Shown here: piece by piece, positions 1-7,643 of the stretch
Numbering within the stretch: position 1 is the stretch's first letter
Layout of the letters: each line of letters begins with the position of its first letter
Source of the DNA: JAJPHY01 sp040754475
GTDB taxonomy: Bacteria > Actinomycetota > UBA4738 > HRBIN12
Assembly (NCBI GenBank): GCA_040754475.1
Contig: JBFMCN010000042.1
Location: forward strand, 1 to 30,980
DNA length: 30,980 bases
Direction of reading: 5' to 3'
Position numbers and translations under genes: made by a program
The notes under the pieces: model-generated
What the model was told of the DNA's origin: nothing
The model's database searches: none
What the model saw: only the letters and a program-made list of their open reading frames with translations

Positions 1-338
1 AGCAGCGTGAGGCCGATCACCGCCTCCTCGGGTTCCCGTACTAGGACGAGCACCGGCACGCCGCGACGGATCGCTGCGATCACATGCCCAGGGGCGTGGA
101 GGTGGTGGGCGATGCGGATCGGGCCGGGCTGCGCGGCGGAGATCGCGGAAACGGCCAGGGTGTTCGCCGACCGCGGGTATCCCTCGATCACGAGGTCCGT
201 GCTAGGCCCGAGGGGCTCTCCGTGCCCCTGCCAGCGTGCGACCGCAAGCGTCGGCGACGGGTACCGACCCACGATCGTCGCGGCCTCGTACACGCCGCGC
301 GCGGCCAGATCGCGCAGCCGTCTACCGATCGGCGGCAT
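1..338 (-). CDS. Sulfotransferase-like protein, third tandem paralog (C-terminus cut by window start)
   Basis: An open frame starts at ATG 338-336 and runs off the left edge; 112 residues are visible and the stop lies outside. The protein is clearly paralogous to the two genes just upstream: it shares the N-terminal basic helix, a YPRSANTL segment at residues 54-61 after a hydrophobic beta strand (the place of the PAPS-binding 5'-PSB loop, YPKSGTT-like, in sulfotransferases), an HAPGH segment and a REPEE segment. The start lies inside the last codons of the preceding paralog (17-nt overlap), so translation is probably coupled. By family it may transfer sulfate to a glycan, or be a related P-loop protein; no substrate can be read from it. 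The family call is moderate, but the paralogy to its neighbours is plain. Confidence 0.6.
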   Translation of the reverse strand, partial: MPPIGRRLRDLAARGVYEAATIVGRYPSPTLAVARWQGHGEPLGPSTDLVIEGYPRSANTLAVSAISAAQPGPIRIAHHLHAPGHVIAAIRRGVPVLVLVREPEEAVIGLTL

Positions 339-1068
339 CAGCGACTGCCCGGAACACGCGCTCCGCCCTGGCGCGAAGGGCCGCGGACTCCGGGGCTAGG
401 TAGGAGGAGCGGAGTTCCTCCTTGACCTTCCGCCGCCAAGCGGACGGTCGCGCGACCTGCCGCTCGAGGGCCTCTCCCTCGGGAAGACGCCCGCGGTAGT
501 CCTGGTCGATCGCTTCGAAGCAGCGGCGAACGTTCTCATCGGTGTGCTCGAACTCTCGGAAGGCCGTGCCGAACCGCTCGTTCACGCGACGCGTCACCTC
601 GCCGAAATCGTTCGTCACCTGCTCGAACGTGCCAACCACGAACCGGTCGCTGAGGCCGAGCAGCGGCTCGTAGAAGCGAAGGTACCCGCGGAGCGCCTGG
701 CGCATCGTCAGGTGCGGGTTGCGGATGGCGAACGAGAGCGACGTTTCCTCCGGCTCCCTGGCGATCACGACGCAGGGAAGGCCCCTGCGCGTGCCGGCGA
801 TGATCTGCGCCGGCGCGTGGACGTGGCATGCGACCCGAACCGTCCCATCCTGCGCGAGATCGAAGGCCGCCACAGCGAACGAGGTGCCGGTCCGAGGGAA
901 CCCCTCGATGACGATCCGGGTGTCGTCGCCGACGGGGATGCCGTGCCGCAGCCGAGCGATCGGAAGCGCCAGCGAAGGGTAGGCGGCCACGATCGTCTTC
1001 CCTTCGAAGACGCCCCGCCGCGCCGCGCGAATCCCGCTCCGGCGCACACTACTCAGCTTCTCGCTCAC
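322..1068 (-). CDS. Sulfotransferase-like protein, second tandem paralog
   Basis: A 248-residue protein starting at GTG 1068, chosen because an AGGAG sequence lies a suitable distance upstream and homology with the paralogs begins here; the frame stays open further upstream. An FPRTGTSF loop at residues 57-64 follows a short hydrophobic strand. It is the best match of the three paralogs to the 5'-PSB motif of PAPS-dependent sulfotransferases (YPKSGTTW-like). HAPAQ and REPEE segments follow, then a basic, helical C-terminus. It overlaps the end of the upstream paralog by 20 nt and its own end overlaps the third copy. Genomic context (glycosyltransferases, dTDP-sugar genes, LCP ligase) suggests sulfation of an extracellular polysaccharide. 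Function is inferred from one motif plus context. Confidence 0.6.
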   Translation of the reverse strand: MSEKLSSVRRSGIRAARRGVFEGKTIVAAYPSLALPIARLRHGIPVGDDTRIVIEGFPRTGTSFAVAAFDLAQDGTVRVACHVHAPAQIIAGTRRGLPCVVIAREPEETSLSFAIRNPHLTMRQALRGYLRFYEPLLGLSDRFVVGTFEQVTNDFGEVTRRVNERFGTAFREFEHTDENVRRCFEAIDQDYRGRLPEGEALERQVARPSAWRRKVKEELRSSYLAPESAALRARAERVFRAVADAADR

Positions 1069-1807
1069 CAACGTGTTCTCCTGTGTAGGTCCTGTAGAGA
1101 GCCTCGGCCCGGCGGCGCAGCGCGGCGGGCGTCTGGCGGTACGCATGGCGCATCGCGTCCTTCCGCCGCTCCCGTTCGTCCGAGGGCCGGCCCACGTAGG
1201 CCTCGATAGACCCCGCCGGCCCCACGCGCTCGTGCCAGTAGGCGTCCATCTGCCGGAAGCACTCCCGGACGTTCTCCTCCGTGTGGTCGAACTCCGCGAA
1301 CCGAGTTGAAAAGCGTCGGTTCACGTGCCGGATCACGGCGCCGTAGTCGCCGATGACGTCGCGAAACGCTCCAGTCACGAACCGACTCCGGTGCGGCGCG
1401 AGCGTCGAGTAGAAACGCACCCACCCCCGGAGCACCTGCCGGATGGTCAGGTGGGGACGCACGATGAGGAACTCGAGGATCGATTCCTCGGGCTCGCGGA
1501 TCAGGACGAGGGCGGGGACTCCGAGCCGGAGAGCCGCCAGGACGTGGCCGGGGGCGTGCGTGTGATGCGCCACGCTCACCGGTCGTCCCTGCGCGAGCCG
1601 GAATGCAGCGACCGCGAACTGGTTCGCCGACCGCGGGTACCCCTCGATCAGGATGTGGGTGTCCGGTGCAACGACCTCGCCGTGACCCCGCCACCGCGCG
1701 GCGGGTACGGCGAGCGAGGGGTAGGCGGCGGCGATCGTCTTCGCCTCGTACGCCGCCCGCGTGGCAAGGCGCCTCCCACCCTGGAGCGCGGCCGACAGCG
1801 CGCTCAT
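1049..1807 (-). CDS. Sulfotransferase-like protein, first tandem paralog
   Basis: A 252-residue protein. ATG 1807-1805 shares a base with the stop codon of the preceding glycosyltransferase (TGATG), which fixes the start and implies coupled translation. The domain layout equals that of the next two genes: basic N-terminal helix, IAAAYPSLAVP segment, hydrophobic strand, YPRSANQF loop (residues 57-64) in place of the sulfotransferase YPKSGTT loop, HHTHAPGH, REPEES, and a charged C-terminal helix. Here the usual G-T of the loop is replaced by A-N, as in the third paralog, so PAPS binding may be altered or the protein may use another donor. No signal peptide or membrane segment is seen, consistent with action in the cytoplasm before export. 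Confidence 0.6.
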   Translation of the reverse strand: MSALSAALQGGRRLATRAAYEAKTIAAAYPSLAVPAARWRGHGEVVAPDTHILIEGYPRSANQFAVAAFRLAQGRPVSVAHHTHAPGHVLAALRLGVPALVLIREPEESILEFLIVRPHLTIRQVLRGWVRFYSTLAPHRSRFVTGAFRDVIGDYGAVIRHVNRRFSTRFAEFDHTEENVRECFRQMDAYWHERVGPAGSIEAYVGRPSDERERRKDAMRHAYRQTPAALRRRAEALYRTYTGEHVGEREAE

Positions 1808-3153
1808 CACTTCGGACCGGCAGGCGGCGCTAGCTCGTCGAGGGCATGCGTGTACGCGAGGCCGTACCCGCGATCCAGATGCTCCGCCGTCGCTCCCAGA
1901 TCGGCCAGCGCACCCCCCCAACGGGCGAGTGCCCGCCGCCGTGGGTCGGTGAGGAGCGCGAGTGTCCTGTCGATCGCCTCGGCGTACGTGTGCGCCGTTC
2001 GATCGCTTCGGGCAAGGTCCCTCATGTGCTCGCGCGCTCTCCCTCCCATCCGGGCCTGCAGGTCGGGGTCGTCGACCAGCCGGCCGATCGCGGCGGCCAG
2101 CTCGACCGCGCCCACGCGCCCCGGCGACACGTGGAGCACGAGGTCATGGGAGAGATCCAGGTACGTACCCGTCCCGGACACGATCGTAGGACGCCCACAC
2201 TGCATGGCGCGCGTGAGGGATCCGCTCACCTCACCCCGGTGCGGGAAACGAAGGTCCACAGCGACATCGGCTGCGCACATCCATGCAAGGAAGTCCTCGT
2301 CGGATACGTCGGGCAGGAGCGTCACACGCCCTCCGAGGCCACTGGAGGCGACGACGGTGTCCGCCTCGTAACCGGTGATCCGCCGGCCGACGAGCGCGAG
2401 ATGGACCGACTCGGGAAGGCGGGCGACGGCCTCACACACGACATCGATCAGCTTGGCCGCGTTCAGGTCTCCGAAGACGCCGACGAGCGAACGCATGCCC
2501 TGCGCCTCGAGCCCTCCGCGCAGCACGGCACGCCTTCCCTCGGCGCGGTTGACTGAGGCCTCGGACTCGACAGCCGGATGCGGCGCGACGAACACCGGAG
2601 TCCTGCAGCCGAACGCCCGCAGGTACCGCCGCCCGAACTCGGAGTGGACGACGATCCCTCGTGCCCGGCGAGCCACGTGCGCAACCCACGGAATGCGGAG
2701 CGGCTCGTTGTGGACGGCGTCGGGAATGCCGGCGAGCTTCGGCGCGTTGGCGAGAGCCTCGCGCTCCGCCTGGTACCCGAGCGGGTCACCCGCCGAGATC
2801 ATTCCGCGGACGAAGTCGTCGAGGGCCAGGTCGTGGATGACCACGACCCCCGGCGTCTGGACGGCGTGCCGATAGATGTCGCGGTGGAACTCGACGTTGT
2901 TGCCGAGGTGGTAGATGCACATCGAGTACCAGGGGACCCTGCCTTCGTGCCGGGGTTCCAGCGGCCATACCGGCTCGATCGTGTGACGGGCGGGCGTGTA
3001 CCCGATCCGCTCGAGACCCTCGAGCACGGCCTTGGAGTACGACGCGATCCCGGTGGGAGCCGGCGGCATCGGCGAGAGCCACCCGATCCGCGGCTCCATT
3101 CGGTAGTCCCACCGGAAGAGACGGCGGACGGCACCGACGACGGGGTTCCCCAT
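1807..3153 (-). CDS. GT4-type glycosyltransferase
   Basis: A 448-residue protein with two Rossmann halves of a GT-B glycosyltransferase. The N-terminal half carries the PMPPAPTGIASYS acceptor-side loop typical of GT4 enzymes (around residues 28-40) and a VIHDLALDDF segment. The C-terminal half carries VGVFGDLNAAK, a LLPDVSDEDFLAWMCAADV stretch, and an RFPHRGEVSGSLTRAMQCGRPTIVSG segment in the nucleotide-sugar binding region. The start at ATG 3153 has a purine-rich GAGGGAG just upstream; an internal ATG at codon 19 is an alternative. It lies 9 nt after the previous glycosyltransferase and abuts the sulfotransferase-like genes, so it belongs to the same operon. Donor and acceptor sugars are unknown. 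Confidence 0.85.
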   Translation of the reverse strand: MGNPVVGAVRRLFRWDYRMEPRIGWLSPMPPAPTGIASYSKAVLEGLERIGYTPARHTIEPVWPLEPRHEGRVPWYSMCIYHLGNNVEFHRDIYRHAVQTPGVVVIHDLALDDFVRGMISAGDPLGYQAEREALANAPKLAGIPDAVHNEPLRIPWVAHVARRARGIVVHSEFGRRYLRAFGCRTPVFVAPHPAVESEASVNRAEGRRAVLRGGLEAQGMRSLVGVFGDLNAAKLIDVVCEAVARLPESVHLALVGRRITGYEADTVVASSGLGGRVTLLPDVSDEDFLAWMCAADVAVDLRFPHRGEVSGSLTRAMQCGRPTIVSGTGTYLDLSHDLVLHVSPGRVGAVELAAAIGRLVDDPDLQARMGGRAREHMRDLARSDRTAHTYAEAIDRTLALLTDPRRRALARWGGALADLGATAEHLDRGYGLAYTHALDELAPPAGPK

Positions 3154-3162
3154 CTCGCTCCC

Positions 3163-4212
3163 TCAGTCGAGCAGCCGGGCGACGACGTCCGGCCATCCGG
3201 GGACGGCCGCCCGTAGCGTCTCGTGGCCGGCCGTCCCGAGCCGTTTCGCGAGCGCCCGGTCCACGAACAGGCGATCCAACGACTCCGCTATCGCCTTGGG
3301 CTCCGGCGGTGCCACGAGACCGGTCTCGCCGTCGGCGACGAACTCGAGCGGGCCGCCGGCGTCCGTGAGGGTGACGACGGGGCGATTGGCGGCAAAGCCC
3401 TCGAGCGTCACGTACCCGTAGTCCTCGTCGTACGGCCCGTAGTACACGGCGAGCGCCGCAAGGTAGAGGCGGTGCAGCGTCTCGTCGGGAATGCCGATCT
3501 GCAACGATATGCGGCCGGATAGGCCGAGCTTGTCGATCTGCTCGCGGATCGCCGGCTCGTCCGGCCCGGAGCCGACGAGCACGAGCCTCACGTCCGTCCG
3601 GACGTGCCGCATCGCCTCGACGACGAGAGGTTGTCGCTTCAGGGCCTCGAGCCTGCTCGGGAACAGGACGTACTCGCCGTAGGCCCCCGGCTCCATTCCG
3701 AGAAGCGCCTGGGAGATCGGCGAGTGGTGGTAGAGCACCTCGGATGCAAGGCGCGTCGAGGCCCACAGGCGCTCCTTGACGTTTCGCGAGTTCGTGAAGA
3801 TCCGCTTGGCCTCGCCGAGGGCGATCCGGTCCGACTGCCAGATCATGTCGCGAACGAGAGGGCCGTCCTCCTGCTTCGAGAGATCGGCGAACTCCGGGTG
3901 ATCCCATAGCTCGTACGCCGAGCGGTGCTGATGGATCAGCCAGACGATCTTGCGTTCATGCGGCACCAGATATGCCGGGAACTTCAGCGCGACGACGGCG
4001 TCGATCTTCAGGCCGTTGGACTCGGAGAGGTCCATCGCACGCCATACGGCCATCTGGTGGACGAGCTCGGTGGCCGGGTACCACTTACCGGCGACCGTCA
4101 CCATCTCCGACTCGTGGCCTGCCTCTTTCAGCGCGCGCACGAGCGCCTCGGTGTGTACCTCGGCGCCACCCCGAACGAACGGCGTCTGTGGATGGCAGAC
4201 GGCGATCCGCAT
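3163..4212 (-). CDS. GT4-type glycosyltransferase
   Basis: A 349-residue GT-B fold transferase. The N-terminal glycine-rich acceptor loop (FVRGGAEVHTEALVRAL) sits at about residues 12-28. The C-terminal half shows FPSRLEALKRQPLVVEAM, LVGSGPDEPAI, and a YDEDYGYVTLEGFAANRPVV segment (E-x7-E type donor-binding region), followed by GGPLEFV..GETGLV, all classical GT4 features. The ATG at 4212 overlaps the stop of the upstream coiled-coil gene by one base (TGATG); a GTG at 4215 is an equally coupled alternative giving one more residue. The protein is presumably cytoplasmic and adds a sugar to the growing lipid-linked glycan of this cluster. The exact linkage is not predictable. Confidence 0.87.
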   Translation of the reverse strand: MRIAVCHPQTPFVRGGAEVHTEALVRALKEAGHESEMVTVAGKWYPATELVHQMAVWRAMDLSESNGLKIDAVVALKFPAYLVPHERKIVWLIHQHRSAYELWDHPEFADLSKQEDGPLVRDMIWQSDRIALGEAKRIFTNSRNVKERLWASTRLASEVLYHHSPISQALLGMEPGAYGEYVLFPSRLEALKRQPLVVEAMRHVRTDVRLVLVGSGPDEPAIREQIDKLGLSGRISLQIGIPDETLHRLYLAALAVYYGPYDEDYGYVTLEGFAANRPVVTLTDAGGPLEFVADGETGLVAPPEPKAIAESLDRLFVDRALAKRLGTAGHETLRAAVPGWPDVVARLLD

Positions 4213-4586
4213 CACTCGCCCCCCTCGCGGCGATCGAGCTTCTCGCGCAGACGAGCGACCTCCGCCTCCAGCAGGGCAACGCGCTCGGCGAGCGAGGCCG
4301 AGAGCTCACCGAGGTCGCCAAGGAGCCGGTCGTACCGCCAGCTGATCGGCCGGAACAGACGGAACAGCCTGTACTTCGCCCGACGTTTCCATCGCTTGCG
4401 CGCTGCGAGGTTCGGCTCGCCGCGCGGAACGATCCGCTTCTCGTCGTCGCGCATGAGGACGACGAAGTCGTGCAGGGCGTCGCGTACCTCCGCGAGGCTC
4501 AGGCGCGAGCGCGGTGTTGCCTCCTCGGCCCAGTACAGCTCGCGCTCGAGCGCGGATCGCGCGTCCTCCGGCTGGTTCTCGGCCAT
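4212..4586 (-). CDS. Small coiled-coil protein of the polysaccharide operon, unknown function
   Basis: A 124-residue protein with no recognised catalytic motif. The first 75 residues are charged and helical, with a very basic central segment (RKRWKRRAKYRLFRLFRP, about 63-80) that could touch membrane phospholipid or nucleic acid. The last 35 residues have heptad-like leucines (LLGDLGELSASLAERVALLEAEVARLREKL) typical of a coiled coil. It is the first gene of a sub-operon: a TACGCT hexamer at 4601-4596 lies 9 nt before the ATG, and its stop is fused to the next glycosyltransferase start. Similar coiled-coil stretches flank some glycan methyltransferases and transferases, so it may be a scaffold or chain-length factor, but this is a guess. 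Confidence 0.65.
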   Translation of the reverse strand: MAENQPEDARSALERELYWAEEATPRSRLSLAEVRDALHDFVVLMRDDEKRIVPRGEPNLAARKRWKRRAKYRLFRLFRPISWRYDRLLGDLGELSASLAERVALLEAEVARLREKLDRREGGE

Positions 4587-4595
4587 CGCTCGGGG

Positions 4596-4601
4596 AGCGT
4601 A
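4596..4601 (-). promoter_or_regulatory. Putative -10 hexamer (TACGCT) of the coiled-coil/GT/sulfotransferase sub-operon
   Basis: TACGCT lies 9 nt upstream of the ATG at 4586 in the 57-bp gap after rmlD, giving an expected leader of about 3 nt. The same hexamer and 9-nt spacing is found before the DosS-like gene. No convincing -35 was seen. Confidence 0.4.
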
Positions 4602-4643
4602 GCACCAGGCTGTGGGCCCACTCGCGATCGCGCCGGCCGATGC

Positions 4644-5483
4644 CTACTTACGATAGGAACTCATCAACTCGCTGAGCGCCTGATCGAGCGCAGGCATCGG
4701 CTCGAGGCCGATGCCGTCGGTGAACACGCTGGTCAGCGCGGAGTTACGGGGTCTTCGCGCCGTAAGCCGCAGCTCCTCCGCCGTCTGAGGCACGACGGCT
4801 CCGGGAAGACCTCCGAGGAGCATTCCGCGCCCAAGCACGTCGAACCAGGTCGTCGCCTCGGGGCCGGCCAGGTGGTACGTGCCGAAGCGCCCGGTGAGCA
4901 GGAGCGGCACGAGCCGGGAGGCGAGGTGGCGGACGTAGGTGGGCGAGCCGATCCGGTCTATGAGCCCTCCCACGGTCTCGCCATCGGCCAACCGCTGGAG
5001 CGCACCTGTCAGGTAGTCGGACCCGCCTCCGAAGACGAATCCGGTCCGGACGATGAAGTGCTCGGGGGCGAGCCTGCGCACGAACCGCTCGCCGGCCAGC
5101 TTGCTCCGCGCGTAGACGGACAGCGGGTTCGGTCGGTCCAGCTCGTCGTACGGAGCGCCCTTCTCCCCGTCGAAGACGTAGTCGGTCGAGACGTGCAGGA
5201 GCACCGCGCCGGTCGCCCGGGCGGCCAGCGCAAGACTCTGCGGCCCGAGCGCGTTCACCCGGTACGAGCGCTCCGAGTCCGACTCGCAGGCATCGACCCG
5301 GGTGAACGCCGCGAGGTTCAGGATCGCATCGGGCCGAAGCGGGACGAGCGTCCCCATCACCGAATGGTGGTCGCCGACGTCGAGCTCCTCGCGCGTGAAG
5401 GCAAGCAGCTCGTGGTGTACCGGCACGACATCGAGGAAGGCTCTTGCCAGCCCGCCGCCCGCTCCGGTGACCGCGAGCCTCAC
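4644..5483 (-). CDS. rmlD: dTDP-4-dehydrorhamnose reductase (RmlD-like)
   Basis: A 279-residue extended short-chain dehydrogenase that would reduce dTDP-4-keto-L-rhamnose to dTDP-L-rhamnose with NAD(P)H. Visible are the N-terminal dinucleotide-binding loop TGAGGGLA (residues 6-13), the RmlD-type LNLAAFTRVDACE segment, STDYVFDG (99-106), and the catalytic YARSK pair (Tyr124, Lys128). The start is GTG 5483, overlapping the rmlB stop by four bases (GTGA); an in-frame ATG further upstream would lie inside rmlB and would add a glycine/arginine-rich tail that does not fit the family. Its length matches RmlD (about 280-300). It sits with rmlA and rmlB in one operon. Related NDP-sugar ketoreductases cannot be excluded because rmlC is absent here. 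Confidence 0.88.
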   Translation of the reverse strand: MRLAVTGAGGGLARAFLDVVPVHHELLAFTREELDVGDHHSVMGTLVPLRPDAILNLAAFTRVDACESDSERSYRVNALGPQSLALAARATGAVLLHVSTDYVFDGEKGAPYDELDRPNPLSVYARSKLAGERFVRRLAPEHFIVRTGFVFGGGSDYLTGALQRLADGETVGGLIDRIGSPTYVRHLASRLVPLLLTGRFGTYHLAGPEATTWFDVLGRGMLLGGLPGAVVPQTAEELRLTARRPRNSALTSVFTDGIGLEPMPALDQALSELMSSYRK

Positions 5484-6460
5484 GCCCCGGTCTCCCGAAC
5501 GGCGTCCTCTACCCACGCCAGGTTGTCGCGATACCAGGAGACCGTCAGCGACAGCCCGTCAGAGAACGGGACTGCCGGTCGCCAGCCGAGCTCGCTGAGA
5601 CGTTCCCAGGCGAGGCCGTATCGGAAGTCGTGCCCGGGTCGGTCCGGCACGAAGGAGATCAGCGACTCGTCGGCTCCCGCGAGCGCGCAGATGCGACTCG
5701 CGAGCTCCAGGTTCGACATCTCGGCGCCGCCGCCGATGTTGTACACGGCTCCGGGCTCGCCGGCCTCCAAGACTGCAGCGATCGCCCGGACGAAGTCGCG
5801 CACATAGAGCCACTCGCGTCGGTTCGAGCCGTCGCCGTAGACGGGAATCGGCCTACCGCGCAGCGCCGCCACGACGAAGGTCGGGATCGCCTTCTCCGGA
5901 TGCTGCCGGGGGCCGAACGTGTTCGTTCCGCGCACGGTCGTCACCGGCATCCCGTACGTCGCGAAATACGAACGACACAGCAGGTCGGCGCCGGCCTTGC
6001 TGGCCGCATAGGGATTCCGCGGAAGGAGCGGGTCTGTCTCGGTGAACGCCCCCTCGGCCGCTCCGGACCCGTACACCTCGTCGGTCGAGACGAAGAGCAT
6101 GGGCTTGTCCGCCTCTCGGCACGCCTCCAGGAGCACTTGCGTGCCGAGCACGTTCGAGATCACGAAGACGCGTGAGTCGGCGATGCTGCGATCCACGTGG
6201 GACTCAGCCGCCGCGTGGACCACACGGTCCGCCTCGTCCACGAGCGGCGCGACGACCTCGGGCTCGGAGACGTCCCCACGAACGAACCGGAACCGCGGGT
6301 CCGGCTCGTGAGCTCGAAGGTTCTGCACCGTCCCGGCGTACGCCAGCTTGTCGAGAACGGTCACCCGGGTTCCGGGCCGCTCGAGCAGCAGATCGACGAG
6401 ATGGGACCCGATGAAGCCTGCCCCACCGGTCACGAGAACGTGCAGGCGCTCGTTGGCCAT
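5480..6460 (-). CDS. rmlB: dTDP-glucose 4,6-dehydratase
   Basis: A 326-residue enzyme converting dTDP-D-glucose to dTDP-4-keto-6-deoxy-D-glucose using bound NAD+. The Rossmann loop TGGAGFIGS is at residues 11-19, followed by the VLDKLAYAGTVQNL segment diagnostic of RmlB, HAAAESHVDRSI (82-93), STDEVYG (125-131, with the catalytic Asp127-Glu128 pair), YAASK (Tyr151, Lys155), and RGTNTFGPRQHPEKAIP. All catalytic residues are present. A TAGACT hexamer overlaps the stop of the upstream glycosyltransferase 9 nt before the ATG, so it may have its own promoter in addition to operon read-through. Its stop overlaps the rmlD start. Confidence 0.95.
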   Translation of the reverse strand: MANERLHVLVTGGAGFIGSHLVDLLLERPGTRVTVLDKLAYAGTVQNLRAHEPDPRFRFVRGDVSEPEVVAPLVDEADRVVHAAAESHVDRSIADSRVFVISNVLGTQVLLEACREADKPMLFVSTDEVYGSGAAEGAFTETDPLLPRNPYAASKAGADLLCRSYFATYGMPVTTVRGTNTFGPRQHPEKAIPTFVVAALRGRPIPVYGDGSNRREWLYVRDFVRAIAAVLEAGEPGAVYNIGGGAEMSNLELASRICALAGADESLISFVPDRPGHDFRYGLAWERLSELGWRPAVPFSDGLSLTVSWYRDNLAWVEDAVRETGA

Positions 6461-6472
6461 GGCCGATCGAGT

Positions 6473-7630
6473 CTATCCGCGGCCCACGGTCGCGGCCTCG
6501 TGCAGCACGGCGGAGGTGCGCCTCGCGGTCTCGAACCACGTGAACCCGGCCGCGCGAGCCAGACCCGCGGCGATCAGCCGTTCTCGGAGATCCTCGTCCT
6601 CCAGGAGCATGCGTATCCCTTCCGCGATCGCCTCCTCGTCGTGCGGATCGACCAGAAGCGCGGCCTCCCCGGCCACTTCCGGCAGCGAGGACACCGTCGA
6701 GGTGAGCACCGGGACCCGCGCCGCCATCCCCTCGAGGACCGGGAACCCAAACCCCTCGTAGCGCGACGGATAGACGAGCCCGCGAGCGCCGGCGAGAAGA
6801 GCCACCTTCTCCCGGCCGGACACGTATCCCGTGAGGAAGACGCGCCGGCGAATCTCCGTCGGAAGCTCCGCGACCCGCGCCTCGAGGTCGGCTGCGGCCT
6901 TGGGGAACCACCGGACGCGGCCGCCGGCGATCACAAGCTTTGCGTCCGTCTGCACCCGCGAGAACGCGCGCAGGAGCGCAGGCAGGTTCTTGCGAGGCTC
7001 GATGCCGCCGACGAACAGGAGGTAGCTCCCCTCGAGACCGAACCGCTTCCGTACCGCCGCGACCCCTTCGGCGGATGCCGATCGCATCGCGTCCGCGTCG
7101 ACGCCGTGGTGCACGACCACGACCTTCTCGGCATCGACGCGCTCTGTCTCGACCAGGTCGGTCTTCGCGGCGCTCGATGGAACGATCACGCGGGCGGCGT
7201 CCACGAGCCACCGCCGGAACCGGCGCAGCCACCTGGCGTCGATCTGTGGCGCCGTCTCCGGAAGCACTCGGAAGGCAAGGTCGTGAACGACGAGCACCAC
7301 GGCCCTGCTACGCGTGGCGGGGGGCAGGAAGTTAGTCGCGAGCACGACGTCGAAATCGACCAGCCACTCGAGACGCGGAACCGACAGGCGCGACGAGATC
7401 GGCTCGAACACGCGGGCGGGGAAGCGGCTGGCACGCTCGAACAGGTTCGGCGCTCCGGCATCGTGGAAGAACGTGCGCGGCCGGAGCAGGCCTTTGGCGT
7501 GCAGGTACCAGGCGACGTACTCGGAGTCCGGGTCGGTGTGGGGCAGGTGCCGGATCAGCTCGTGCGCGTAGTGGCCGACCCCGGTCTTCGACGGGTCGAG
7601 CGCCGGTCTCGCGTCCACGACGGCTCGCAT
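6473..7630 (-). CDS. GT4-type glycosyltransferase (mannosyl/rhamnosyltransferase-like)
   Basis: A 385-residue GT-B enzyme. The chosen ATG at 7630 begins MRAVVDARPALDPSKTGVG, the normal N-terminus of this GT4 subgroup, with the acceptor loop TGVGHYAHEL. An upstream ATG (codon -8) would lie in the promoter. The C-terminal half contains FVGGIEPRKNLPALLRAF, the FLTGYVSGREKVALL segment, and YPSRYEGFGFPVLEGMAA with the E-x7-E donor motif, then SSLPEVAGEAALLVDP. It closely follows rmlA (10-nt gap) and precedes rmlB, so a dTDP-deoxysugar or GDP-mannose donor is plausible but not proven. A TAGCCT hexamer 7 nt before the start overlaps the rmlA stop codon and suggests an internal leaderless promoter. 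Confidence 0.88.
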   Translation of the reverse strand: MRAVVDARPALDPSKTGVGHYAHELIRHLPHTDPDSEYVAWYLHAKGLLRPRTFFHDAGAPNLFERASRFPARVFEPISSRLSVPRLEWLVDFDVVLATNFLPPATRSRAVVLVVHDLAFRVLPETAPQIDARWLRRFRRWLVDAARVIVPSSAAKTDLVETERVDAEKVVVVHHGVDADAMRSASAEGVAAVRKRFGLEGSYLLFVGGIEPRKNLPALLRAFSRVQTDAKLVIAGGRVRWFPKAAADLEARVAELPTEIRRRVFLTGYVSGREKVALLAGARGLVYPSRYEGFGFPVLEGMAARVPVLTSTVSSLPEVAGEAALLVDPHDEEAIAEGIRMLLEDEDLRERLIAAGLARAAGFTWFETARRTSAVLHEAATVGRG

Positions 7631-7637
7631 GCCGTCA

Positions 7638-7643
7638 AGGCTA
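7638..7643 (-). promoter_or_regulatory. Putative internal -10 hexamer (TAGCCT) before the GT4 gene
   Basis: TAGCCT is placed 7 nt upstream of the ATG at 7630; its TAG is at the same time the stop codon of rmlA. The spacing fits a leaderless transcript and supports the start at 7630 over the longer frame. Confidence 0.4.

Noticed and set aside
3972..5807. 611-codon plus-strand open frame opposite the glycan genes
   Set aside because: It crosses several well-supported minus-strand genes, has Arg/Gly/Pro-rich low-complexity composition, and shows no family motif; it is a high-GC shadow.
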